From: Ichthyophonus hoferi
Lineage: Eukaryota; Opisthokonta; Ichthyosporea; Ichthyophonida; Ichthyophonidae
Length of the DNA: 29,902 nt
Direction: 5' to 3'
NCBI GenBank assembly: GCA_002751075.1
Contig: NAOQ01000034.1
Location: 194,600 to 224,501, forward strand
Every line of letters begins with the position of its first letter. The first letter of the stretch is position 1. Shown here piece by piece: positions 12,337 to 22,676 of this stretch. Made by a program: the position numbers and the translations under genes. Below the pieces are notes generated by a model. The model saw only the letters and a list, made by a program, of their open reading frames with translations. It had not been told where the DNA came from and did not search any database.

Positions 12337-15051
12337 ATGGGCAAGCGAACGACTTTTTTAACTCATTGTTTTGCTCTAAATATCTGTCAGCATCCTGATG
12401 GTCGATTTCTGGCCATAAAAGAAACGCAAGAAAGAGGCTGGTGGATACCTGGAGGTGGGGTATGTTTAGATATCGTGTTGTTATGCTTTGCACATTGTGA
12501 CATGTTACAAGTACATGTGCATTTGTAGATAAAATATTATAAAGAAAACTTTAAAGCAAGGTAGTGCCTGAGTACTAAGGTTGATACTGACGCTGATCTT
12601 ATAGAAACTGTTCTGCGCAAGTATGGAGGTGTGAAGATATATTTGAAAGATGTGTGTACATGCGTAGCAGAGAAACGAAGTTTAGTTGTGCCATTTTTGC
12701 GTTGTTCTTAGTGTTTTTCTTTTGGTATATATATAAGCTTTCTTTTCTTTCGTCTGTTTGATGCTTTTTTGTTTTCCAGTTTTAGCTGTTTGGTCATATT
12801 TAACTCTTATGCAGGTGGATGCGGGTGAAACATTTCAACAAGCTGCCGTAAGAGAGGCTCTAGAGGTAAATCCTCCCTGTTTATCAAAACGCCTTTATTG
12901 TGTGTTGCATGGAACACCCTTCTATTACATTATTTTGTGACCTCCTTGTTCTATTATCCCATCATTTCTTCTCATACTTACATCATATAATTCGTAGTGC
13001 ATGTAGAATTACCGTGGAGTTTTCTAGTATTACTCCTATTTAAATTGAACAAAACTCTATTTGTCATTCTATCTTCACTCTATATCAAGTCTGCTTTTCT
13101 CTTACTTCACTGTATTGGATTGTAGGGAATTTATCTAGCCAACCTGGTTGGTTATTGAAGCTACTGTATTTTCAAAACATATTGTCCTTTGTCAATTTTT
13201 TAAAACATCCTCTTAATCTTTTTGAAACATTTATTTGAAAATATTTTTAATATAATCGTTCTCTATCCATATATTCATTACTATACTTATCACAAAGATT
13301 ATGCATCCACATATTTATCTAATTTATCTCTTACTTTCCTAAATTTATTTAAATATATCATCTATCGCTATATTATAAGTGTTCTTACAGCATCAAATCA
13401 AGCCAACTATAAGCGACTCTATAGATGTTTTTTTTTTTTGGTACAAGATTTAGATAACGACATAACTTTGCCTCTTGAGTTATTTGTTTATTGACTTACT
13501 GGGTACGAAGCTGTGCCTCTGTAATTACTGTGAGATAAGACATGGGTGGGATCGTTGAAGGAAAATACTTGGCGATATTACATTGTAATACTTTCATATT
13601 ACAGGCCAATAGAGGGTAGTCAACTGAAAGTTTTAAAAAACTCGGCGGTCTGAAGCAGTAAGAGACATTTATAGCACTATAAAAAACTAAATTGTAAAAT
13701 GTAGGAGGCCGGTATCCACATCGAGCTCAAGGGTGTGTTAAGAGTTGAACACAAGGTCAGGGACGAGACTATGCGAATAAAAGTAATATTTTATGCGGTC
13801 CCTAGCGATCCGAATGCTATTCCGAAGCAAATATCGGATCAAGAATCAGATCGGGTGAGTTCTTTTTAATAGTCAGGCATATTTCAAGAAAATTGGATAG
13901 TAGAAATATTGCGTTTTAGAAGAGCAACGAAAAGTGTATATGAAAGATGTGTATGGGCAGTTGGTCATTAAAGGAATTGTTCTGATCCTAGATGAGAAAT
14001 TGAAGAACATAAAGAATAATAATGAAAACCATTAAGCCGAAATACCTATACTTAAGCTTGTGTTTACTCTTTCTTATTCATTATTACTCACTTACGCACT
14101 CACTGGAAGTAAACGTATGATAACACGTATATATATATAATGAATCAGCCAACGGAATACAGATAAGTGAGTTAATTAACGTTAAGATCTTTCATTCTTT
14201 GATGTCAGCGTATTTTACTTGAACTGCATATCCTATTACAACTGCCACTGCAACGAAATGCACGATATATCCAGATTATATATAAAATTACAAAACACAT
14301 ATATATCAATAAAAACAAATATATGTATGCACTGTACCTTCTTAAAACCTTAAGCCTACTGAATACATATCAGCATGGATATGAACACATGTGTTTTCAT
14401 GTTGAGAAGAAACTGCACATCTTTAGCTTATACCTTACATTCCATATACTAGGCACAATGGGTAACATTAGAAGAAGCAGGAAAACTTCACCCCTGGCGA
14501 GGGGACGAATTGCAACAATGGGCCCGCTATCTGCAGGTGTGTTTGGTTAATCGGTTGATGTAACTTGTAACCATGTCATTTGGTTTTTTGACTTTTAGTG
14601 TGCTATAATGTCCTATGAAATAAGATGTATGCAGTTTTTCAATCCCAACTTTTCTAGTAGAGCAACATGTAGTTAAATCTCATCTTCAAAATACAAATTG
14701 CATTCATACCTTACTTATACATTTAATATTGCAGAATATATGTAAGATCTATCATGTTTCAATCTATTATGTTTATTCTATGTATTCCATAAATGTGATT
14801 ATATCATTGTACATATTTTTTGTTTTTTATCTGCTTCCTATTTTTATTTTTATTTTTTGGTGAGTTATTTCTTGCCTTTTTTCTTTCTTTTTCTTTTTTC
14901 CACTTTATACTCACCTGCTGCTACTCATCCTTTTAATTTTTAGTGCCCTATATTGACATATCCCATACAACAGGGAGGAGGTAAACCATATCCCCTTAGC
15001 ATACTGGCCATGGAAGGCTCTCCAGTACCTTATCCTTCTCCATCTTTGTGA
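12337..15051 (+). CDS. Nudix hydrolase, five exons, 161 residues
   Basis: Hydrolyses a nucleoside diphosphate linked to another group, using a divalent metal; the substrate is not predictable from sequence. Exons 12337-12459, 12815-12865, 13705-13854, 14453-14536 and 14974-15051 all join in phase 0 with GT-AG borders and end in TGA. The 23-residue Nudix box (G-x5-E-x7-RE-U-x-EE-x-GU) lies at residues 40-62. It runs from GGVDAGE (E46) through REALEEAGI (R54, E55, E58, E59, G61, I62), and every catalytic position is present. Upstream, GRFLAIKE and GWWIPGGG are the usual strand before the box. The C-terminal WVTLEEAGKL and the PLSIL segment match small Nudix proteins. The 161-residue length is typical of a single-domain enzyme. 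No signal peptide is seen, so it is probably cytosolic. It is transcribed divergently from the myosin. Confidence 0.92.
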
Positions 15052-15635
15052 TTACTGTTGGCTCAATGAAATGTAGCAACTTCTAAGCAATGATAGGTAC
15101 ATATATGCTACCTAAAGGCGTAATTCTATGTCTAATTCAAACTATAGCATTTAAGCCCAATTTGTATGGTCACTTATTTCAGTTAATTGTCAGTATTTTA
15201 AAGGCATAATGGTCCCCACCCCTATTGTAAAGAGTTGGCTCAATGGTAGTAGATACATAAGGAAGTACTCTTTTCTTTATTGGTGTCATAGGTAAAGTTA
15301 TACTTTTAGAACTTGTGTAATTTTTCGCTTAGCTATTTTATATGCACGAATGTGTGCAACATAAATATACACAAGAGTTCAAAAGTCAAATGTACTGGAA
15401 TAGCCATTTATTATAAATTTGATGCGTTGGTATATTCTTTTCAATTGAAAAAAATGATACAAATTAAAATTAAGACTATAAAATATTTTATAATTATGTA
15501 TTGCGTTCCAATAAATAGTGGCGAGTCAGAATTAAGATAGGGAATTTAAATAAAGTGGATATGTTTGATTATTATCTATATGCCCTTAGGTTTACGTTCA
15601 AGAGGGGAGAAGGGCGTATGCTTATCTTTATATTA
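15052..15635. other. Intergenic stretch downstream of the Nudix gene
   Basis: No gene seen. The phrase GTTGGCTCAATG occurs at about 15057 and again near 15234. The next AATAAA-like signal after the Nudix stop is near 15509. Confidence 0.5.
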
Positions 15636-16075
15636 GGATTAGTGTGGCGATGGCAATTTATAACAATCTGCAGTAGTTCTGGCAACTTGTGTATAGACCT
15701 TGGGTGCTCTTATTAGGTATTGTTTAAAAATTTCTTTTACTGGGCTAGCGATGAAGACAGTGCTTAGTTCTGATTTGCTTTCAATAGAAATATGAGATGA
15801 GTTTGATGTAGGAGAAAATGTATATGATGGTTCCATCCTTAGCTATCTAAAGTATTCTTTTACAAACTGAGGAGACTCCTGCTTTAATATGTTTAGATGT
15901 GGTTGTAATAATAGCACACTGTGAACGATCGGTGAGAAGTACCAAGGTTGGGTGTATGTAATAGTTATTGTTATTATCAAGAGTAACTAAACAATTCTTA
16001 GTATTTTTTATAAGAGAAAGATCGGAACACTGACAATTATAATTAAGTGCCCACAAAGAGCTAGACATCACATTA
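15636..16075 (-). repeat. Repeat G, copy 1 (gag-like segment)
   Basis: A segment of about 430 bp that recurs, diverged, at 20757-21180 in the same orientation. The shared potential coding start (MSSSL... followed by a QCS-LSL motif) suggests that it derives from the first coding part of the LTR element. Treated as fossil. Confidence 0.6.
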
Positions 16076-16456
16076 AAATATGATGGTTAAAGAATACAGA
16101 CCAAGTACCTTCTAATCATCAATGAGAATATATATGTATATATATATATATAATAAAACTATGTCTAAGTTATAAAAAGTCTAAAGGTTTGTTTATAATG
16201 GTTTATACATCGTTACTCATGTCTTTATTGTCAGTTTTTATTCCTTTCATCCTTTTCGCGACCCTTGTTTATTGTAGATATCAATCAATGTAGCTCTGCT
16301 CCACGTTTCATTCCAAAGAAGAAACAGTCATATGGATGTTTAGTGGCTATGTGGTTCACACAAGTAAGGCCCACTAGAATTATATGATCATAACTGGATC
16401 TTAATTTTTCAATTGGTCTAACATATGCATCCGTATTTGGATGGCTTTTTTTTTAG

Positions 16457-16615
16457 CTAATGTCTAATGTTCACATCCTTAATCCAATTGCTTATGTTTG
16501 TTTAATCTACGTTGATAAATCATTTTATCTGACTCAGAACGTTATTAAACTCATATTGAACCAATCATTTCTTGATACATTTTTTACCAGCTTATCAGTG
16601 GCACCATGTGTTCTT
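16457..16615 (-). repeat. Repeat R, copy 1 (LTR-like)
   Basis: Shares the phrase CAGAACGTTATT and its surroundings with 20397-20620. It lies directly beyond the RNase H remnant, where a 3' LTR is expected. Confidence 0.5.
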
Positions 16616-16689
16616 CCAGAGTTGATAGTCCTGCTACACTTTTCCTTTGGCTGAAACGTTAAAGATGACCAAAAACAAAATGAAGAAAG

Positions 16690-17330
16690 GCTGTTAACTC
16701 TGTGATGCAAGTGCGTCAGATCTTCCTGGATGAGATTCAGAACTTGATTTTTGCTTTGCTTATGGTTGTGTTTTTAGAAATATGAGTATCTTGACCACTT
16801 GGAATGGCCTAAGTCCAAAAGGCTTGGTCAGAAAGTCAGCAGCTTAATCCTTGGATGGAATGCTCCTGATTTTAATTTCATTTCTTCTTATCACTTCTCT
16901 GATATAGTGGAAATGAGCAGCAATGTGGCATATGTTCTTAGGGACACGCATCTTTCTGCATAGTCATACGGAGCTTATGTTTTCTTTGTACAGTGGCACT
17001 CTCCCAGTGTCAAAACCCAGTCCATTTATTGGCATTGCAATACATGTAATTTGTTGTGTTGTTGCTGCCAAGATCACGAATTCACTCTCTCCTGATGAGA
17101 GAGCGCATATAATTTATTTTTAGCTGCTCCAATCCAGAAATTCTTCTACTTAGAAATATCCAATAGCCACTGGTACTCTTGGCAGTGTTACATCCTCATG
17201 TTAAGATATCTGCATTGGAGTAGCAAATTGGACTGATTATTCCAAGCTTATACACTGGGGTCTTTGGTGGGTACATGTTCAAGTACCTTGAAAGATGAAG
17301 GTACATCTTATAATCATCCAGGTTGTGTTG
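16690..17330 (-). mobile_element. Copia-type RNase H remnant
   Basis: Minus-strand traces of the C-terminal RNase H block of a copia polyprotein. Short stretches recall the family's H-x-RYHFIRE and ADxLTKP signatures. Broken fossil. Confidence 0.6.
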
Positions 17331-19340
17331 GGCAGAGTAGCTGGCAAGGAAGGTTATATTAAAGGTGATGTCAAGTCTACTGGATTGGCTGATCCTGTTC
17401 GGACACCTTATAAGGGAAGCATATGTACTAAAGTCGCATGGCTGGTATGGTGTGTCTTTGTTGTTTGTAGACTGGACGTGTTCTGCAAGATGGGGCATGT
17501 GCATGGATCGCCTGTCACGTTGGTCATGACTCTTAACCAATTCCCACATTGGGATAGTAGGATGCATCCTTCTGGGCTCCTACTGATTGTGTACCTGAGG
17601 AAGGAGCTTGAGAAACTTATAGACTTAATGGTGGGTGTATTTGGTAAAAATAGTGTTGATAAACCACGCTTGATCCTTGATGTTCTCTAGCCAGGTAAAT
17701 GTATCTATTAGAATTCTGACTTATGGTGATGCTGGAATTTATTGCTTCGCTCCATTAAATTATTTAATTTATCTAATTAGTAGTCTTTTTATTTTGTTGG
17801 TAGTTTTCCCCCTTCCCCCAGGGGTGTCACAAATGTCTGCAACGGGGGCCTTTATTATGGGCTTTTGTTTTCTTTTATACTTGTTTCTCATCATATCCTG
17901 ACTCTAGTTTTGCCATCTTGTTGGCGTAACTTACCGAGGTTCTATTAACAAATCAATCTATCAGGCTNNNNNNNNNNNNNNNNNNNNNNNNNNNNNNNNN
18001 NNNNNNNNNNNNNNNNNNNNNNNNNNNNNNNNNNNNNNNNNNNNNNNNNNNNNNNNNNNNNNNNNNNNNNNNNNNNNNNNNNNNNNNNNNNNNNNNNNNN
18101 NNNNNNNNNNNNNNNNNNNNNNNNNNNNNNNNNNNNNNNNNNNNNNNNNNNNNNNNNNNNNNNNNNNNNNNNNNNNNNNNNNNNNNNNNNNNNNNNNNNN
18201 NNNNNNNNNNNNNNNNNNNNNNNNNNNNNNNNNNNNNNNNNNNNNNNNNNNNNNNNNNNNNNNNNNNNNNNNNNNNNNNNNNNNNNNNNNNNNNNNNNNN
18301 NNNNNNNNNNNNNNNNNNNNNNNNNNNNNNNNNNNNNNNNNNNNNNNNNNNNNNNNNNNNNNNNNNNNNNNNNNNNNNNNNNNNNNNNNNNNNNNNNNNN
18401 NNNNNNNNNNNNNNNNNNNNNNNNNNNNNNNNNNNNNNNNNNNNNNNNNNNNNNNNNNNNNNNNNNNNNNNNNNNNNNNNNNNNNNNNNNNNNNNNNNNN
18501 NNNNNNNNNNNNNNNNNNNNNNNNNNNNNNNNNNNNNNNNNNNNNNNNNNNNNNNNNNNNNNNNNNNNNNNNNNNNNNNNNNNNNNNNTAACAGTATCCT
18601 TAATGGAAATGCAGGTACACATGAAACCTGCTTTTCCGTGTGACTTGTACAGGCAAGGATTGATCTCTATAGGATAGAAATATATTGACCATAGGAAATT
18701 ATTCTGTGCTTTATGCTATAGTAGTCTGGAGGTATGTAGTTCATAAAGGCCTCCACTTAATTTGAAAATGTGTCCCCATTGGTATAGTTCCACAAACATT
18801 GGTGATTGCTCTATATACACTGGTGTATACAGCTAACTACGTAAATGGGTATCCTTAATGTCTAGCTGTGCTAAGTCATATTCTCAGGTTCCTTCCATGC
18901 TTAGCAAGAGTCTAACAGTCATGAACAAGCATCTTGGGCTAGAGATATCATGGTAGTCTATTTTGCATTTCTTTGGGAATCCTTGTGCAACTAGGCATGC
19001 CTTGTGTCCAACACCTTGTCCTTTACATTGCATTTTTGATGGAAAACTCATAGACTATGCAGGATAGTCGTTCCCACAGGTGATCATTAAACCAAGGTTT
19101 ATGTGTCATACTTATTGAGGGTAGTCATCCTCATTCCCGTCATGCAGCTCTCCTGCATCTTGGCATGTATCCCAAGGACATGTTTTACCCCCTTGGAATC
19201 TACAATTCTAGTTGGTTTGGACTGAGGGACAGTTTCAAATGTGGATGCTGCTGCTAATATGAAAACTAGCTTTCAGGATAAAGTACGTGCTGATGTGTAC
19301 GTAGTAGTGCTGCTTCTTGTCATCAGGGGTTCATATCTTG
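17331..19340 (-). mobile_element. Copia-type reverse transcriptase remnant, interrupted by the gap
   Basis: At about 17340-17480 the minus strand carries a stretch like the RSLIGxLLYL...TRPDI...LSRF segment at the end of copia reverse transcriptase. More decayed sequence continues past the gap to about 19340. Broken fossil. Confidence 0.5.
17968..18588. other. Assembly gap (621 N)
   Basis: A run of N inside the retroelement remnant, probably a scaffold join at a repetitive site. The open frame spanning 17945-18622 is only an artefact of the N run. Confidence 0.99.
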
Positions 19341-19344
19341 ATCA

Positions 19345-20390
19345 TTCTCATGCATGTTGTTCTGCTATCTTTCGTCTGATGGGGACATAATCATCATGGT
19401 TGTTGACTAATAAATCTGCTACAATCTCTCCCACTGGTTCAAGAAAATCTTTTAGGACTTTTAGAAGATATAAATTAGTGATGGTATGAAGTGACCATGG
19501 TGATGTGTTGATGTTGCTAATGGTTCCCATTTGCAGATCCTCTGTGGAGGTGTTGTTGTTGAAAGACTTGTCTTTCCCACATTCTGGGGAAAATAATGGA
19601 TGGGAAGTCAGCTCCCCTTCTGCAGTCATTTCTTTAATGGAGATGTCCGCCCATGTGACTTAACAGGGGTCTTGTTGAATGGTTTTCTGTTTTTTCTTTA
19701 CACAGAGAAACTATCCTTCAAAAAATACTATCTTTCTTAATGCCTTGAGGTGACATGTTACCCAGGCAATCACCACCCATTCTAATTTTAGTGTGGCATA
19801 TAATAGCAGTGCCCCCAACCATCATCTAAGAGAGAGCTTTTCCTTAATGGAAATTTCATCCAGTCATTGGAAGTGGTTGATGTTAAACTCATGTTGTGTA
19901 TATATATATATTGTCACATTGCTAAATAGCGAGCTTAGCTCTAAAAATGTGGCAACATGTTTGCCTGGTTTAAGGATGCTCATGATATCTGAAGAAGTTG
20001 ATGGCTCAATCTCTCATTCAGGTTATTTTTTGAGGCTGCATATGAGAAAGTAGTGAGGTAGATGATTCCTTTCTCATTAGATACATCTGACCTGCTTGTC
20101 ATGGTGGTCTAGTCCTTGGTCTGAAAAGAAATTTGTGATTTTGAGAAGTGAATGAAGTGAGTCTTCTACTGCTTTTAATGTCCTGAAGTACTTCAAAACA
20201 TTGCCTTTCTATGCCATGCAATATGCAGTGGTCTAGCGTGTATGACTGTCTATAAAGATGATCCAGCAGAAGCTGTCTTTCAATTTCTTCAGCAGACCAA
20301 TAACGCCACTGTCTATTTTTTTCCAGTGGAAGTAATGAACATAATGTTCTGGAGTTGAGAGGTCTACTAGATTTATTTGGTTTTGTCTTG
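19345..20390 (-). mobile_element. Copia-type integrase remnant and spacer
   Basis: Minus-strand sequence at about 19750-20390 weakly resembles the integrase core and its following region. An open stretch at 19348-19629 fits the variable spacer between integrase and reverse transcriptase. Broken fossil; weakest of the three assignments. Confidence 0.4.
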
Positions 20391-20396
20391 ATGATC

Positions 20397-20620
20397 TAAT
20401 ACTATAATACTATTGTGCTCATTTAATAGCTCTTTAACTAATTTACTCATTTATATAAGTGCTCACATTCTATGTATTGACAAGTGAATTTACCTAATCA
20501 AGAACGTTATTCAATCAACTAATATTAGACAAATTATTTAATAATCCGCTTGTTATCAGAACTTCGGCCGAGCTATGTTTCCAGTCTTGCAACAGCAATT
20601 TGATTCTATATAACATTTTC
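20397..20620 (-). repeat. Repeat R, copy 2 (LTR-like, internally shortened)
   Basis: Shares CTATGTATTGACAA and CTTGTTATCAGAACTTCGGCC with 21338-21760 but lacks about 270 bp that lie between these blocks in that copy. On the minus strand it contains TATATAAAT. Confidence 0.6.
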
Positions 20621-20756
20621 TTTTGCTGTAGTGCACATAGCCACCAGCAATTGTAACTTAATGTGACTCTTATGAAACTGACTTGACTTCACAACTAATT
20701 TTTGTACAGATTTGGTACAGATAGGGTTGAATAACTCTAGGCGAACACAAAGAAAG

Positions 20757-21180
20757 GCAAAATTTGATTGTATAGAGACCTGTTAGTTCTAGCAACAGTT
20801 CTTCGGGATCTCCAATTGGTTTTTTGGAATAATTGTTGATTTTTTCTGGGCTAGCGGTAATAATAGCTAATTGACCTGATCTACTTTCTATAGAAAATGT
20901 AAAAGCAGGCGTATATTTTAGTTCTATTCTCTAGATATCCATTACGATTATATTTTTTCATCTATTACTAAAGGAGGGGTTCCTACTTTAGTTTGCTTAG
21001 GTGCGATAGTGCTTATGGTACAGTGTGTACGATGACAAGAGGTGCTATATTATTATGTAAATAATAACTATTGTCATTACTTAACGTTAGTATGCTGTTC
21101 TCTGACTTTTGAACGAGTGAGAGATGTGAACATTGATTATCGTATCTGATTGGTAACAGTGAACTAGACATTACATTACA
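20757..21180 (-). repeat. Repeat G, copy 2 (gag-like segment)
   Basis: Diverged direct copy of 15636-16075. It sits on the upstream (high-coordinate) side of the integrase remnant, where gag is expected for a minus-strand element. Fossil. Confidence 0.6.
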
Positions 21181-21337
21181 ATAACGATGTGATTATATAC
21201 ATATTTTTATATTGTACCAAGTTTTGTGCAAAGTTTTGTGTCGAGTATTTCGTATTTTTGCCAGTAGCTGTGTATGTGTGAATGGCGGGGCCTTAATTAG
21301 TAATTTCGGTTTACATTTATAATTGTATTATCTTATC

Positions 21338-21765
21338 CTAATAATACTACTACACCCTTACTAGAATCGCTCTTAAGCTAGTTATCTCATTGGTGTAACT
21401 GCTCACGTACTATGTATTGACAAATTAATTTACCAGGCTGAAAGCATAAAAAAATACCGCTAATGCACTATCGAACGATCAACCAATGAACATTAACTCC
21501 ATTTCACAATCATCATAAAAAACAAAGTTTTCTGTCAACTTGCCCTGAGGCTATCAGACCTGAAATACTTCAAACCCAGAATGATTATGTATAGAAATTG
21601 TTTCAAAAGTAGACATATATTTTAAAGTTGCTATCTGATACCCAAATTAAATTTCAAACACCAAAGTATTTAGCTTGACTACCTGCTATTATGCAGTTAA
21701 CTAATATTGAGCCGATCGTTGATCTGCTTGTTATCAGAACTTCGGCCAAACCTACTTATTCATTG
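21338..21765 (-). repeat. Repeat R, copy 3 (LTR-like, longest copy)
   Basis: Longest version of repeat R, with an additional internal block that holds a CCAAT box. It lies outside gag-like copy 2, where a 5' LTR of a minus-strand element is expected. Confidence 0.6.
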
Positions 21766-21769
21766 CAGT

Positions 21770-22676
21770 TAATGATATTGCAGCAGATTGTTGTTAAAAC
21801 AAAAATAATTTGTATTTGGTAATTTTTACATGCTCAGGGTACCGTACACAAGTATAGAAAAAATGGAATTTGAGAGAACAAATAAATCATAAAAATATTT
21901 AACTTCAACAGTAATTATGATCATATTAAGATACATGAACGTTTATATTCCAGTGCTTGTGTATGCGTGTAGTCGCCTTAAAGCAGTTGCATTTTAGATT
22001 AGGTATACATTTTTTTCAATTTTTTTTTTTTAATTTTACATACACAGGTCACCTAGATAAATCACTCAGACACAGGCCATTATCTAGTTAGAAATATTGC
22101 GCTTGAATACTTTTATTATAATCTCGTGTTTACGTATAAGGGACATTTTCCTGCACTTGATCTTCTATTTCCCTTTGTATTCTGAGTATATATATTTTCA
22201 TAATAATATCACTATTATTACTATTATTAATTACTGTTATTATTATTATTACTAGTATTATATATTATTATCTACTCATTGACTATGTAACACCAATGAA
22301 TATCACTGAGCCTAAAAGCAGCTAATGCGCTATAGCTTACAGCCAATCATATTGCCTACAACTATTTACGTTACGTTTACACTCAGCTGGCTTACCTAAT
22401 AATGCGCGAGTCTAGAGTAGAATTACGATGGTCAATTTAACGGAGACAGCTAAAGACTGTATATAAATAACTTAGGTATATACTTGTATATTCAGGTGTT
22501 ACAAAAGCCTGAGAATATAAACCTTATTTCTTTACTACTTGAAGAGGAGGTTAGAGGATATATTAATAGTTGGTTTTTGTGGTTTTTCATATTACTGCTG
22601 TTTGACGACAAGTGTAGAAATCGCTGGTTCAAGGACACATAGTAGCAAGAGATAATATGGTATAAGTAGCGGCATT
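21770..22676. other. Upstream region of the CNEP1R1-like gene
   Basis: No gene seen. It contains a T-rich run near 22012-22035, an (ATT)n-rich stretch at 22203-22270, and the repeat R fragment with a CCAAT box at about 22340. The promoter should lie in the last few hundred bases. Confidence 0.5.
22250..22345. repeat. Repeat R fragment near the CNEP1R1-like promoter
   Basis: GCTAATGCGCTAT followed by a CCAAT box resembles GCTAATGCACTAT plus CCAAT inside repeat R copy 3 (about 21456-21490). The fragment lies about 330 bp before the start codon at 22677. Confidence 0.35.

Larger units (their letters stand above)
15636..21770 (-). mobile_element. Old, broken Ty1/copia-type LTR retrotransposon remnant with associated repeats
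   Basis: Fossil element on the minus strand, in the spacer between two host genes. Read on that strand the recognisable parts come in the order integrase, reverse transcriptase, RNase H, which is the Ty1/copia (Pseudoviridae) order. Repeats of at least two kinds flank the core in direct orientation. It is heavily decayed (many breaks) and interrupted by the sequencing gap, so it is old. Its full extent and true LTR ends are uncertain. Confidence 0.65.

Noticed and set aside
17196-17690. Open frames of 123 and 131 codons as host genes
   Set aside because: The minus-strand frame falls in the copia-type polymerase remnant; the plus-strand frame is its shadow.
17945-18622. Long open frame across the gap
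   Set aside because: Made of N; an artefact.
22624-22640. GGTTCAAGGAC as a tRNA B box
   Set aside because: Does not fit GGTTCRANTCC, and there is no A box or cloverleaf around it. No tRNA, rRNA or snRNA was found in the window.
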